Positions 51,093-59,495 of a stretch of 64,000 bases of DNA are shown here, piece after piece; within the stretch, counting starts at the first letter, position 1; each line of letters begins with the position of its first letter. Both the position numbers and the translations under genes were made by a program. Under the pieces are notes generated by a model. It did not search any database, was not told the DNA's origin, and saw only the letters and a list, made by a program, of their open reading frames with translations. The stretch comes from UBA7803 sp036381275 (GTDB lineage: Bacteria; Pseudomonadota; Gammaproteobacteria; Pseudomonadales; Azotimanducaceae), in NCBI GenBank assembly GCA_036381275.1, contig DASVDC010000082.1, positions 1 to 64,000 of the forward strand, read 5' to 3'.

Positions 51093-52157
51093 TCAGACGT
51101 CGCCCGTGCGCACGATCTCGAAGAGCTGATCCTGCGCGAGCGCCTCCTGCTGCGCGGTGAGCTGCTCCTCCACCGCGTCGAAGGCCGCGAACCGGGCCAC
51201 GTGGAAGAGCGCCTCGCCCTCGTTCACGAGCGGCAGGTTGTTGATTCCGATGATGATTCCCTCGGCCTTCGCCTCGAGCGGCTTCTCCGGGCCGCCGAAC
51301 GGCGCGGAGATCACCCCGAGGATGTCGCCCGGCCGCACCCGCGCGCCGAGCCGCGCCAGCGGCCGGAACACGCCGTCGGTGATCGCCCGGTACCAGGTGG
51401 TGGATCGCGCCACGTACGGCTCGGCGAGCCAGGGTCGGCGCCGGGACGGCAGCATGCCGATGCCGCGCATCACGTTGGTGATGCCGCGCACTCCGGCGAC
51501 GATCGAGCGCTCGTCGAGGCGCAGCGCCTCTCCCGCCTCGTAGGTGATCACCGGTATGCCCGCGTTGTGAGCGGCCGCGCGCAGGCTCCCTTCGATCAGC
51601 CCGGAGTTGACGATCACCGGCAGCTCGAAGCTGTGCGCCATCTTTGCCACTTGCGGGTGATCCAAGGTCGCGCGCAGTTGCGGCAGGTTCTCCCGGTGCA
51701 CCGCGCCGGTGTGCAGATCGATGATGTGGGTGCACTTCGACGCGATCTCGGAGAAGAACAGGTGCGCGACCCGCGAGCCGAGGGAGCCTTCCGCGTTGCC
51801 GGGGAAGCAGCGGTTCAGGTCGCGCCGGTCGGGCAGGTAGCGCGAGCGGTGGATGAAGCCGAACAGATTCACCACCGGCACCAGCACCAGCGTGCCCCGA
51901 AGCCGGTCGAGCACCTTCAGCGTGCGCAGGCGCCGGATGATCTCCACGCCGTTCAGCTCGTCGCCGTGAATCGCCGCGCAGACCAGCAGCACCGGGCCGT
52001 CGAGCCGGCCGCAGATCACCTCGACGGGCATGTCGAGCGGCGTGTGGGTGTAGAGCTGGGCGCCGGGCAGATCGAACGCGGTGCGCTTGCCGGCGGTGGC
52101 GTGAACCCCGGCGATGTACAGACCCGGGTTGCGCCGCTCGCGCTTGGCGGACGGCAT
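51093..52157 (-). CDS. Succinylglutamate desuccinylase/aspartoacylase family protein
   Basis: A 354-aa zinc-dependent carboxypeptidase-fold enzyme. Zinc ligands lie in AAIHGDELNGVEIIRRL (His, Glu) and in IIDLHTGAVHRENL (His). RDLNRCFPG is the conserved substrate-binding motif. It is the third gene of a rimK operon; its start overlaps the rimK stop by one base. In this context it may remove or trim amino acids added by RimK, but AstE-like activity on free metabolites is possible. Confidence 0.88.
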   Translation of the reverse strand: MPSAKRERRNPGLYIAGVHATAGKRTAFDLPGAQLYTHTPLDMPVEVICGRLDGPVLLVCAAIHGDELNGVEIIRRLRTLKVLDRLRGTLVLVPVVNLFGFIHRSRYLPDRRDLNRCFPGNAEGSLGSRVAHLFFSEIASKCTHIIDLHTGAVHRENLPQLRATLDHPQVAKMAHSFELPVIVNSGLIEGSLRAAAHNAGIPVITYEAGEALRLDERSIVAGVRGITNVMRGIGMLPSRRRPWLAEPYVARSTTWYRAITDGVFRPLARLGARVRPGDILGVISAPFGGPEKPLEAKAEGIIIGINNLPLVNEGEALFHVARFAAFDAVEEQLTAQQEALAQDQLFEIVRTGDV

Positions 52158-53062
52158 CAGCCCTTGCCTCGCGTGCGGGTGCGGCCGGGCTTCGCGTTCT
52201 CCTCGATGAAGCGGATGATCGCGCCGGCCACGTCCTTGCCCGAAGCCTGCTCGATGCCCTGCAGGCCCGGCGAGCTGTTCACCTCGAGCACCAGCGGGCC
52301 GTGGTTCGAGCGGATCAGATCGACGCCCGCCACGTTCAGCCCCATCGCGCGGGCGGCGCGCACCGCGGTCCGGCGCTCGGTCGGCGTGATCTTGGTGAGC
52401 TGCGCGGTGCCGCCGCGGTGCAGATTCGAGCGAAAGTCGCCCGGCCGGCCGGTGCGCTGCATCGCGGCCACCACCTTGTCACCGACGATGAAGCAGCGCA
52501 CGTCGGTGCCTTTGCTCTCCTGGATGAACTCCTGAACCATGATGTCCACGTCGATGCCGAGAAACGCCTCGATCACGCTCTGCGCGGCCTGACGCGTTTC
52601 CGCCAGCACCACGCCGACGCCCTGGGTGCCCTCCAGCAGCTTCACCACCAGCGGCGGCCCCCCGACCATGTCGATCAGATCGGGGATGTCGTCCGGCGAG
52701 TGCGCGAAGCCGGTGATCGGCATACCGATGTCGCGCCGCGCCAGGAGCTGCATACTGCGCAGCTTATCGCGCGAGCGGGAGATCGCCACCGACTCGTTCA
52801 CTGAATAGACACCCATCATCTCGAACTGTCGCACCACCGCACAGCCGTAGAACGTGATCGACGCCCCGATGCGCGGGATCACCGCGTCCACGTCGCCGAG
52901 ATCGGCACCCTTGTAGTGAATCGACGGCCTCGCCATCGCCACGTTCATGTAACAACGCAGCGTGTCCACCACGATCGCGGTATGGCCCCGCTCCCGGGCC
53001 GCCTCGACCAGCCGCCGGGTGGAGTACAGGCGCGGGTTACGCGACAGGATGGCGATCTTCAT
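52157..53062 (-). CDS. rimK: RimK-type ATP-grasp alpha-L-glutamate ligase
   Basis: A 301-aa ATP-grasp ligase matching RimK along its length: MKIAILSRNPRLYSTRRLVEAA, IPRIGASITFYGCAVVRQFE, KLLEGTQGVGVVLAET, QEFIQESKGTDVRCFIVGDKVV and GPLVLEVNSSPGLQGIE. RimK adds glutamates to the C-terminus of ribosomal protein S6 and makes poly-alpha-glutamate. It is flanked by a retropepsin-like gene 4 nt upstream and an AstE-like gene overlapping downstream, the usual three-gene set. Confidence 0.94.
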   Translation of the reverse strand: MKIAILSRNPRLYSTRRLVEAARERGHTAIVVDTLRCYMNVAMARPSIHYKGADLGDVDAVIPRIGASITFYGCAVVRQFEMMGVYSVNESVAISRSRDKLRSMQLLARRDIGMPITGFAHSPDDIPDLIDMVGGPPLVVKLLEGTQGVGVVLAETRQAAQSVIEAFLGIDVDIMVQEFIQESKGTDVRCFIVGDKVVAAMQRTGRPGDFRSNLHRGGTAQLTKITPTERRTAVRAARAMGLNVAGVDLIRSNHGPLVLEVNSSPGLQGIEQASGKDVAGAIIRFIEENAKPGRTRTRGKG

Positions 53063-53066
53063 TCCA

Positions 53067-53507
53067 CTACCTCAGCCGCTCCGACAGATACGACCGAGCC
53101 GGATCGACCAGGAATCGTCCGCGGATCGCGCTGCGGCCGAGCAGCATGCGGAAACCCATGCTGTCGCGATCGGTCAGGGTCACCTCGACGGGCCAGCAGT
53201 CGCCGGCAAGCGCCACCACGGTGCGGATCACGAATCGCAGGTCCTCGTGGCCGCCGGAATCCCGCACCACACGCCGGTCCAGCACGTCGGCTTCGCAGCA
53301 GATCTCCGGAGTGTCCCTGCGCTGCAGCGGATGCACCCAGAACCGCACCCGCGCAACTCCGTCCGCCTCGAACGGCTCGACCCGGAAGGTGTGCAGCGCC
53401 GACGTGCGTGCCCCAGTGTCGACCTTCGCCTTGATCCGCGGGATTCCGAGCTCCGGGAGCGCCAGCCACTCCCGCCAGCCGAGCACGCCCTTGCCTTCCA
53501 CCGCCAT
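53067..53507 (-). CDS. RimK-associated retropepsin-like protein (PF05618)
   Basis: A 146-aa cytoplasmic protein. The active-site-like motif is intact here: IKAKVDTGARTSALH with DTGA. The segment GFRMLLGRSAIRGRFLVDPARSYL closes the domain. The family was named 'ATP-dependent zinc protease' but resembles single-domain aspartic proteases. The ATG is 53505-53507, first gene of the rimK operon. A second, lipoprotein-type member is encoded at 38877-39719 with an altered motif. Confidence 0.88.
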   Translation of the reverse strand: MAVEGKGVLGWREWLALPELGIPRIKAKVDTGARTSALHTFRVEPFEADGVARVRFWVHPLQRRDTPEICCEADVLDRRVVRDSGGHEDLRFVIRTVVALAGDCWPVEVTLTDRDSMGFRMLLGRSAIRGRFLVDPARSYLSERLR

Positions 53508-53597
53508 CGGGTTCGCCGTGTGCCCTCCTCGAGCGAGCGGCCATGTTAGTCTCAAGGCCTGTTGCGTCGAAAGCGGCCGAAGCGACCGGGAGGTTTC

Positions 53598-54578
53598 ATG
53601 AAGTACGCCAATCTGGGGAATACCGGAGTCCGGGTGTCGCGCCTGTGCCTGGGGATGATGACCTACGGCTCGAAGAAGTGGCGCGATTGGGTGCTGGAGT
53701 ACGACGAGGCGCTGCCGTTCATCGAGAAGGCGCTGGACGCCGGCATCAACTTCTTCGACACCGCCGACGTCTATTCGAACGGCGCGTCCGAGGTGGTGCT
53801 CGGCCGTGCGCTCGACGAGCTGGGCGTCGACCGGGAAGACGTCGTGATCGCCACGAAGTGCTTCAACGGCACCCACGACCGCAAGCGCAACCGTTGGGGC
53901 CTGTCGAGAAAGCACATCATGGCCGCCTGCGACGCCTCGCTCGAGCGGCTCGGCACCGACTACATCGACCTGTACCAGATCCACCGATTCGACTACCGCA
54001 CGCCGATCGAGGAGACCATCGAGGCGCTCTCGGACCTGGTCGCCGAAGGCAAGGTGCGCTACCTCGGCGCGTCCAGCATGTACGCCTGGCAGATGGCCAA
54101 GTACCTGTTCACCGCCGATGCGCTCGGCGGCGTGCGGTTCGTGACCATGCAGAACCACTACAACCTGCTCTACCGCGAGGAGGAGCGGGAAATGAACCCG
54201 CTGTGCGTGGACCAGAAGGTGGGGCTGATTCCCTGGAGCCCGCTGGCACGCGGCTATCTCGCCCGCACCAGCCAGACGATCCGCGAGACCGTCCGTGCCG
54301 GAACCGACGAGTTCGCCCAGCGGCTGTACCACCGCCCGTCCGACTTCCAGATCGTCGACCGCAATGCGGAGGTGGCGGCGCGGCTCGGCGTCAAGCCCGC
54401 CCAGACCGCGCTCGCGTGGCTGCTCGGCCGACCCGGGGTGGTGGCACCGATCATCGGCGCGTCGAAGCCCCACCACCTGGACGACGCCGTCGCGGCGCTG
54501 GACCTCGAGCTCTCCGAGGACGACGTGAAGAGCCTGGAGGAGCTGTACGAGCCGCACCCGGTATTGGGGCACAACTGA
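53598..54578 (+). CDS. Aldo/keto reductase
   Basis: A 326-aa NADPH-dependent aldo/keto reductase. The catalytic tetrad can be read as Asp in NFFDTADVYSNG, Tyr in the same motif, Lys in VVIATKCF and His in LYQIHRFDYRTP. The cofactor region PIIGASKPHHLDDAV completes the fold. The ATG at 53598 is preceded by GGGAGG. It diverges from the rimK operon and converges with the GNAT gene. Confidence 0.92.
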   Translation: MKYANLGNTGVRVSRLCLGMMTYGSKKWRDWVLEYDEALPFIEKALDAGINFFDTADVYSNGASEVVLGRALDELGVDREDVVIATKCFNGTHDRKRNRWGLSRKHIMAACDASLERLGTDYIDLYQIHRFDYRTPIEETIEALSDLVAEGKVRYLGASSMYAWQMAKYLFTADALGGVRFVTMQNHYNLLYREEEREMNPLCVDQKVGLIPWSPLARGYLARTSQTIRETVRAGTDEFAQRLYHRPSDFQIVDRNAEVAARLGVKPAQTALAWLLGRPGVVAPIIGASKPHHLDDAVAALDLELSEDDVKSLEELYEPHPVLGHN

Positions 54579-54630
54579 CGCGCGCCGAGGTCGTCGAGTT
54601 AGCGCAACTTACCTGCTGCTTTGGGCGCGA

Positions 54631-55311
54631 TCAGCGGACGCTGAAGTCGGTGCCGATCAGCGTGAGGCCGAGCCGCCGCGCGACGCCCTGGGAGGCCACG
54701 TTGTCCCACGAGGTGCTGTAGAACAGCGTGTCGACGCCGCGTCGGCGGGCCGCATGAGCCCACCCCGAAACCACGGCCGCCGCGAAGCCGCGGCGCCGGT
54801 GGGACGGCAGCGTCTCGACGCCGGCTTCGTGGCTCGCCGCCGAGATCCGCACGCTCGCGCAGATCGCCACGGCGCGCCCGGACTGCAGCATCGCCACCAT
54901 CGGCTGACGATGCCCGACGTCGGGCAGCCAGGCTTCCAGCCCGCCGCGCAGCAGATGCGCATTGTCGGCGCCGATTGCCACGGTGCCGGGAACCGCCGGC
55001 GGCAGTCGCTGAAACCAGTACGCGGGGCCGCTCGAAACTCCCGGCGCCGCCGGATCGACGCCGAGCAGATGCAGGTACGCCGCCCCATGACGCGGCGCAG
55101 CGAAAGGATCCGGCGGATGGGCCTCGTCGGCCGCGAGCGCCGCCAGCGCCTCGGCGGTCTCGTCGGAGACGTCCGCCCGAATCAGCCATGCGTTTCCCTC
55201 GCGCGTGCGCGCGAGGTGAAACCGCGGCGGCGTTCCACCGTCCCACTGATTCAGCTCGGTAGTTCGGCCCCGCGCGTCGCGGCGGTACAGCGCCGTCAGG
55301 CGCCGCTGCAT
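54631..55311 (-). CDS. GNAT family N-acetyltransferase
   Basis: A 226-aa acetyltransferase. The acetyl-CoA pyrophosphate loop is SHRRRGFAAAVVSGWAHAARRRG (about 170-192), and the last strand-helix DTLFYSTSWDNVASQGVARRLG is typical of GNATs. The N-terminal half is variable and probably binds substrate. I chose the ATG at 55309-55311; sequence upstream to the neighbouring stop could add about eight residues only with a rare CTG start. It lies 20 nt downstream of the LURP-one gene. Confidence 0.83.
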   Translation of the reverse strand: MQRRLTALYRRDARGRTTELNQWDGGTPPRFHLARTREGNAWLIRADVSDETAEALAALAADEAHPPDPFAAPRHGAAYLHLLGVDPAAPGVSSGPAYWFQRLPPAVPGTVAIGADNAHLLRGGLEAWLPDVGHRQPMVAMLQSGRAVAICASVRISAASHEAGVETLPSHRRRGFAAAVVSGWAHAARRRGVDTLFYSTSWDNVASQGVARRLGLTLIGTDFSVR

Positions 55312-55331
55312 CAGCTCGTGTGCCGGCGGCG

Positions 55332-55940
55332 TCAGTCCTGCCGTCCTTCGATCGCGCTGAACAGCACGCCCGCCGCGAGCGCGAGCCGCCGATCGAGCAC
55401 ACCCTGCGAGTCGCCGCCGAAGTCCACGTCGAGCTTCAGAATGATCGGATTGAAGCGCTGGCTGAACACCGCCACCGTCCGGCCGCCGACCTCGACGTGA
55501 TAACGCTGCGGCAGCAGCACCGACACCACGTCGACGTAGCGGCGCAGCAGCGCCTTGACCGCGGAGTCTTCGACGATCATGCCGATCTCGCGGCCGCTCG
55601 CGTCGTGCAGCGTCCACTGGTCGCGCAGGAACGCGGAGGTGATGCCCTGGCGCTTCAGCGTTCCGACCCGTTCGCCGGCGAGCACGTCGTGCACGTCGTA
55701 GGCGCCGGAGATGTCGAACACGCTGTGCGTCGAGATGCGCAGCAGCTCGGTGCGCTTGTCCTCGTCGTCGTAGAGGCGGATGTCTTCCTTCAGCCGGAAA
55801 CGCTTCTGGTCGGAATACAGCACCAGGTTGCCGCGGTCGTCGTAGATGTGGAACGCGCCGCCGAACAATCGGAAGAACTTGCTGCGAATGGTGTAACGCG
55901 GGTGGGTGAAACGCACCCGATGCTGCTGTGCGGGTTCCAT
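55332..55940 (-). CDS. LURP-one-related (tubby C-terminal-like) protein
   Basis: A 202-aa soluble protein with a run of antiparallel strands, including YTIRSKFFRLFGGAFHIYDD, NLVLYSDQKRFRLKEDIRLY and DQWTLHDASGREIGMIVED. This matches the LOR/YxjI family, which has a tubby-like barrel and unclear function. The ATG is 55938-55940. It is divergent from the Pnkp-like phosphatase gene (117 bp) and upstream of the GNAT gene. Confidence 0.8.
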   Translation of the reverse strand: MEPAQQHRVRFTHPRYTIRSKFFRLFGGAFHIYDDRGNLVLYSDQKRFRLKEDIRLYDDEDKRTELLRISTHSVFDISGAYDVHDVLAGERVGTLKRQGITSAFLRDQWTLHDASGREIGMIVEDSAVKALLRRYVDVVSVLLPQRYHVEVGGRTVAVFSQRFNPIILKLDVDFGGDSQGVLDRRLALAAGVLFSAIEGRQD

Positions 55941-56057
55941 ACTGGTCTCGAGCGATTCACGACGCCGTCGGAACGCACCGGCGGCGCTCGAGTCGAACGT
56001 AACACGGCCGGAATCACCGGCACCAGAACCCATCGAACGTAGGAGGCCATTGCGATC

Positions 56058-57236
56058 GTGACCACGCTCGCGATCCCGGATTTCTGCCTGGTGATCCTGA
56101 TCGGAGCGTCGGCACCGCAGCGCGCCGCGTTCGCCGCGCGCCACTTCCGGGACGACGAGCGGGTATCGGCGCCGCGGGCGGCCGATTCGACAGCGCCGCT
56201 CGAGCACGCCGAGGCCGCGGTGGCGGAGCGCTTGAGCGCGCGGCGCCTGACGATCGTCAATGGCGAAAACCGGTGCACGGAGGACCGCCGCCGCTGGCTG
56301 CAACTCGCCCGCGCGGCACACGCGCCGGCGGTCGCGGTGGTGCTCGACGACGGTGTCGCAACGGAGGAGCTGCTCCGGGAGGGCTTCCGCCGCGTTCACC
56401 GCCTCGCCGGCGCCCAGACCGCGAGCGCCGCGGTCAGCCGGCGTCCCCTGCGCGTCGACCGCCGGCCCGACCTCGGCCCGTTCGACATCATCGGCGACGT
56501 GCACGGCTGCGCCGAGGAGCTGGAGAAGTTGCTGGAGCTCCTCGGCTACCGGGTAGAGCGCGATCCGGCCGCCGGCGAAGGCTACCGGGTACGGCCGCCG
56601 CCCGGCCGCAAAGCGGTGTTCGTCGGCGACCTGGTCGACCGCGGCCCTCGCGTCCCAGACGTGCTGCGGCTCGTGATGAGCATGACCCGGGAGGGCAGTG
56701 CGCTCTGCGTGATGGGTAATCACGATGACAAGCTGCTGCGCTGGCTGGACGGGCGCAAAGTGCGGATCAGTCACGGGCTCGAAGCGAGCATCGAGCCGCT
56801 CGAGCGCGAGTCGGCGGCGTTCCGGGCCCGTGTGCGCGACTTCCTCGGCGGGCTGGCCGACCACTACTGGCTCGATCAGGGCCGGCTCTGCGTCGCCCAC
56901 GCCGGGCTCGACGAGGAGAAGATCGGCCGAAGCTCCGGCGCGGTGCGCGCGTTCGCGCTGTACGGCGACACCAACGGTGAGCGCGACGAGTACGGTCTGC
57001 CGGTCCGGCGTGACTGGGCCGCCCGCTATCGCGGGGCGACCCGCGTGGTCTACGGGCACACGCCCGTGAGCGAAGCGGTCTGGCGCAACAACACCCTCTG
57101 CCTCGACACGGGCTGCGTGTTCGGCGGCGCGCTGACGGCGCTGCGGTATCCGGAGAACGAGCTGGTGAGCGTGCCGGCGCGGCGCGTGTACTACGAGTCC
57201 CTGCGTCCGTTCGCCCGCGTCGCCGCGGGCTCGTGA
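56058..57236 (+). CDS. Pnkp-like protein with degenerate kinase domain and calcineurin-type phosphatase domain
   Basis: A 392-aa protein starting GTG 56058. The C-terminal part (about 145-385) is a metallophosphoesterase with FDIIGDVHGCAEEL, VFVGDLVDRGP, VMGNHDDKL, a His in LCVAHAGLD and VVYGHTP: all five motifs. The N-terminal part (1-130) has the layout of the bacterial Pnkp polynucleotide kinase, but the P-loop GASGSGKST is LIGASAPQRAAF here, without Lys, so kinase activity is probably lost. Bacterial Pnkp normally adds a ligase domain and pairs with Hen1; neither is present. It may act as a 2',3'-phosphatase or an unrelated phosphodiesterase. AGGAGG lies 11 nt before the start. Confidence 0.82.
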   Translation: MTTLAIPDFCLVILIGASAPQRAAFAARHFRDDERVSAPRAADSTAPLEHAEAAVAERLSARRLTIVNGENRCTEDRRRWLQLARAAHAPAVAVVLDDGVATEELLREGFRRVHRLAGAQTASAAVSRRPLRVDRRPDLGPFDIIGDVHGCAEELEKLLELLGYRVERDPAAGEGYRVRPPPGRKAVFVGDLVDRGPRVPDVLRLVMSMTREGSALCVMGNHDDKLLRWLDGRKVRISHGLEASIEPLERESAAFRARVRDFLGGLADHYWLDQGRLCVAHAGLDEEKIGRSSGAVRAFALYGDTNGERDEYGLPVRRDWAARYRGATRVVYGHTPVSEAVWRNNTLCLDTGCVFGGALTALRYPENELVSVPARRVYYESLRPFARVAAGS

Positions 57237-57398
57237 ACGGCGCCCGGAACCCGACCCCGTGCGACAGGACGAATCGGGAGTGGACTGCATCGCACCTCAC
57301 GCAATCCGGGGTCGGGACCGGCGCTTGCCGTTCGAGCGGCGAGCGCCATTGTCTCCGCTCTGATGCGCTGCGTTGTGCGGTATCCGCTCGGAGATGTA

Positions 57399-57440
57399 CC
57401 CGTCTGCCGCAGATTCCGCTACAGATCCGCCACAGACGGG
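57399..57440. other. Inverted repeat downstream of tRNA-Met
   Basis: CCCGTCTG (57399-57406) and CAGACGGG (57433-57440) can pair around a 26-nt loop that holds short direct repeats (CAGATTCCGC, CAGATCCGCC). It lies in the 255-bp gap between the Pnkp-like gene stop and the tRNA-Met 3' end. It could be the tRNA transcript terminator, but there is no T tract. I see nothing else in this gap. Confidence 0.35.
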
Positions 57441-57491
57441 GGTTGCAACGCGGCGCCGAAACGGCGGTGTTCGCCGGAACGGCAGGAGAGT

Positions 57492-57568
57492 TGGTAGCTA
57501 CGGTTGGACTTGAACCAACGACCCCAGCATTATGAATGCCGTGCTCTAACCAGCTGAGCTACGTAGCC
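57492..57568 (-). tRNA. tRNA-Met (CAT), elongator type
   Basis: A 77-nt cloverleaf with encoded CCA. The D-loop is AGCTGGTTAGA, the anticodon loop TTCATAA gives CAT, and the T arm is GTTGG-TTCAAGT-CCAAC. Three GC pairs at the base of the anticodon stem, the mark of initiators, are absent, so this is elongator tRNA-Met. An isoleucine tRNA with modified CAT is the less likely alternative. The first acceptor pair is G1-U72 instead of G-C. Confidence 0.95.
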
Positions 57569-57630
57569 ATTGTGTCAGGGGCGCAGGATTTTCCGGGCTG
57601 GCCTCGGCGTTGTCAATTGGCGTCCGGGGG

Positions 57631-57655
57631 GTTCGCGGCCGGAGGCCGCTCTCAC
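57631..57655. repeat. REP-like half copy, copy 8
   Basis: Only the right arm is present, with one change (GGCCGCTCTCAC for GGCCGCTCCCAC). It lies 20 nt from the membrane-protein stop codon at 57676. It is either a decayed element or a half-site insertion. Confidence 0.7.
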
Positions 57656-57675
57656 GGCACAGCCGCAGCGGACGG

Positions 57676-58401
57676 TCAGATTTCCAGGCGCCCGTCCGCG
57701 CCCGGCGGTGCGTCGGGCGAGCGCGTGTAGCCGGCGAGCTGCCGGTAGATGATCGCGAGGATCATCACCGTCCAGGGCACGGTCCAGATCCAGCCGATCA
57801 GGGTCACCACGCCGAGCGCCGCGAGCAGCGCCGCGGTCAGCGACAGCACCGTGACCTCGAAGAACTTCCGGTTCACCAGCCGCATCGAGACCAGCAGGCA
57901 ATCGACGACCGGCAGGTCCCGCTCGGCCTTCAACGGCACCGCGAGCGACAGCGCGATCATCAGGTAGATGCCCGGCACGATCAGCAGCATCAGGCCGAGG
58001 AACGTCACGAGGCTCTGCAGCGCGCCCACCGCGACAATCGGCAGCACGTGCCGGTAGCAGCCGAATTGGTCTTCGAAGCGTACCGGCTCGCCGACGCTGC
58101 GGCGCAGCCCGAACAGGAACACGCCCGCCATGAACGGGTAGACGATCATCATGATCACGAGCTGGCTGATCGCGCCGCCGAGCGCCGTGGTTTCGTCCAC
58201 GCCGAGCACCGACCCGAGCAGCAGCGAAGCCACGAGCACGGCCGTGTACACCAGCAGCAGCCCGACCACCAGCATGGCCCGGACGCCGTGCACGAGCTGC
58301 CAGGCCTCGCGGATCACCGGCAGGATCTCGAGCTGCGCCTGCCCCGCCAGGGTCCGCTCGATGGAGCCGCCGCGCGGCCCGGGGGAACCGAGCTCGCTCA
58401 C
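57676..58401 (-). CDS. Multi-pass membrane protein of unknown function
   Basis: A 241-aa protein with a short cytoplasmic N-terminus and about six hydrophobic helices (for example AMLVVGLLLVYTAVLVASLLL, SLVTFLGLMLLIVPGIYLMIAL, AALLAALGVVTLIGWIWTVPW). GIYLMIALSLAVPLKAERDL resembles the BPSS1780/DUF975-like integral membrane families, but I cannot name one firmly. The start is GTG 58399-58401, 2 nt after the ychF stop, so it is probably co-transcribed with ychF and pth. Confidence 0.72.
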   Translation of the reverse strand: MSELGSPGPRGGSIERTLAGQAQLEILPVIREAWQLVHGVRAMLVVGLLLVYTAVLVASLLLGSVLGVDETTALGGAISQLVIMMIVYPFMAGVFLFGLRRSVGEPVRFEDQFGCYRHVLPIVAVGALQSLVTFLGLMLLIVPGIYLMIALSLAVPLKAERDLPVVDCLLVSMRLVNRKFFEVTVLSLTAALLAALGVVTLIGWIWTVPWTVMILAIIYRQLAGYTRSPDAPPGADGRLEI

Positions 58402-58403
58402 GG

Positions 58404-59495
58404 TCAGACGTTGAACCGGAACAGGATCACGTCGCCGTCCTGGACCACGTAGTCCTTGCCTTCGAGACGCCATTTGCCCGCATCCTTGGCGCCCTGCTCG
58501 CCGCCGCAGGCGACGTAGTCGGCGTAGCTGATCACCTCGGCGCGGATGAAGCCCTTCTCGAAGTCCGAATGGATCACCCCGGCCGCCTGCGGCGCTTTGG
58601 TGCCGACCGGGATCGTCCACGCCCGCGCTTCCTTCGGCCCGGCGGTGAAGAAGTGGTGCAGGCCGAGCAGCTTGTATCCGGCGCGGATCACCCGGTTCAG
58701 CCCGGGCTCGTCGAAGCCGAGGGATTCCAGGAACTCGGCCTTCTCGTGCTCTTCGAGCTCGGCGATCTCCGCCTCGATCTTGTTGCAGATCGCGACGACC
58801 TCGGCACCCTCGGCGCGGGCGAGCTCGCTCACCGCATCCAGCATCGGGTTGTCCGTGAAGCCGTCCTCGGCGACGTTGGCGATGTACAGCACCGGCTTCG
58901 CCGTCAGCAGGTGCAGCTCGCGCAGCCGCACCAGCTCCTCCGGCGCAAGTCCGAGCGCCCGCACCGGCCGGCCCTCGTTCAGTCCCGCCCGGACCTTCTC
59001 GAGCACGGCCACCAGCGCTTTGGCCTCCTTGTCGCCGGCGTTCGCGGTGCGGCGCGCCCGGTCGTAGACCCGCTCCACGGTGTCGAGGTCCGCGAGCGCG
59101 AGCTCCGTGTTGATCACCTCGATGTCGTCCACCGGCGAGACCCGTCCTGCCACGTGCACCACGTTCGGGTCCTCGAAGCAGCGCACAACGTGCGCGATCG
59201 CGTCCGTCTCGCGGATGTGCGCGAGGAACTGGTTGCCGAGCCCCTCACCCTTCGAGGCGCCCGCCACGAGTCCCGCGATGTCGACGAACTCCATCGTCGA
59301 CGGCACCGTCTTCGCCGAGCCGGCGAGCCGCGCCACCTCGTCGAGGCGCGGGTCCGGCACCGGCACCACGCCGGTGTTCGGATCGATGGTGCAGAACGGA
59401 AAGTTCTCGGCGTCGATGCCCGCCCGCGTGAGCGCGTTGAAGAGCGTGGACTTGCCGACGTTCGGCATGCCCACGATGCCGCATTTGAATCCCAT
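58404..59495 (-). CDS. ychF: Redox-regulated ATPase YchF
   Basis: A 363-aa OBG-family P-loop ATPase. Walker A is GMPNVGKSTLF, G3 FVDIAGLVAGASKGEGLGNQFL and the nucleotide-specificity segment AICNKIEAEI. The C-terminal TGS domain contains the usual FTAGPKEARAWTIPVGTKAPQAAGVIHSDFEKGFIRAEVI. The length equals that of E. coli YchF. The start overlaps the pth stop by one base. Confidence 0.96.
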   Translation of the reverse strand: MGFKCGIVGMPNVGKSTLFNALTRAGIDAENFPFCTIDPNTGVVPVPDPRLDEVARLAGSAKTVPSTMEFVDIAGLVAGASKGEGLGNQFLAHIRETDAIAHVVRCFEDPNVVHVAGRVSPVDDIEVINTELALADLDTVERVYDRARRTANAGDKEAKALVAVLEKVRAGLNEGRPVRALGLAPEELVRLRELHLLTAKPVLYIANVAEDGFTDNPMLDAVSELARAEGAEVVAICNKIEAEIAELEEHEKAEFLESLGFDEPGLNRVIRAGYKLLGLHHFFTAGPKEARAWTIPVGTKAPQAAGVIHSDFEKGFIRAEVISYADYVACGGEQGAKDAGKWRLEGKDYVVQDGDVILFRFNV

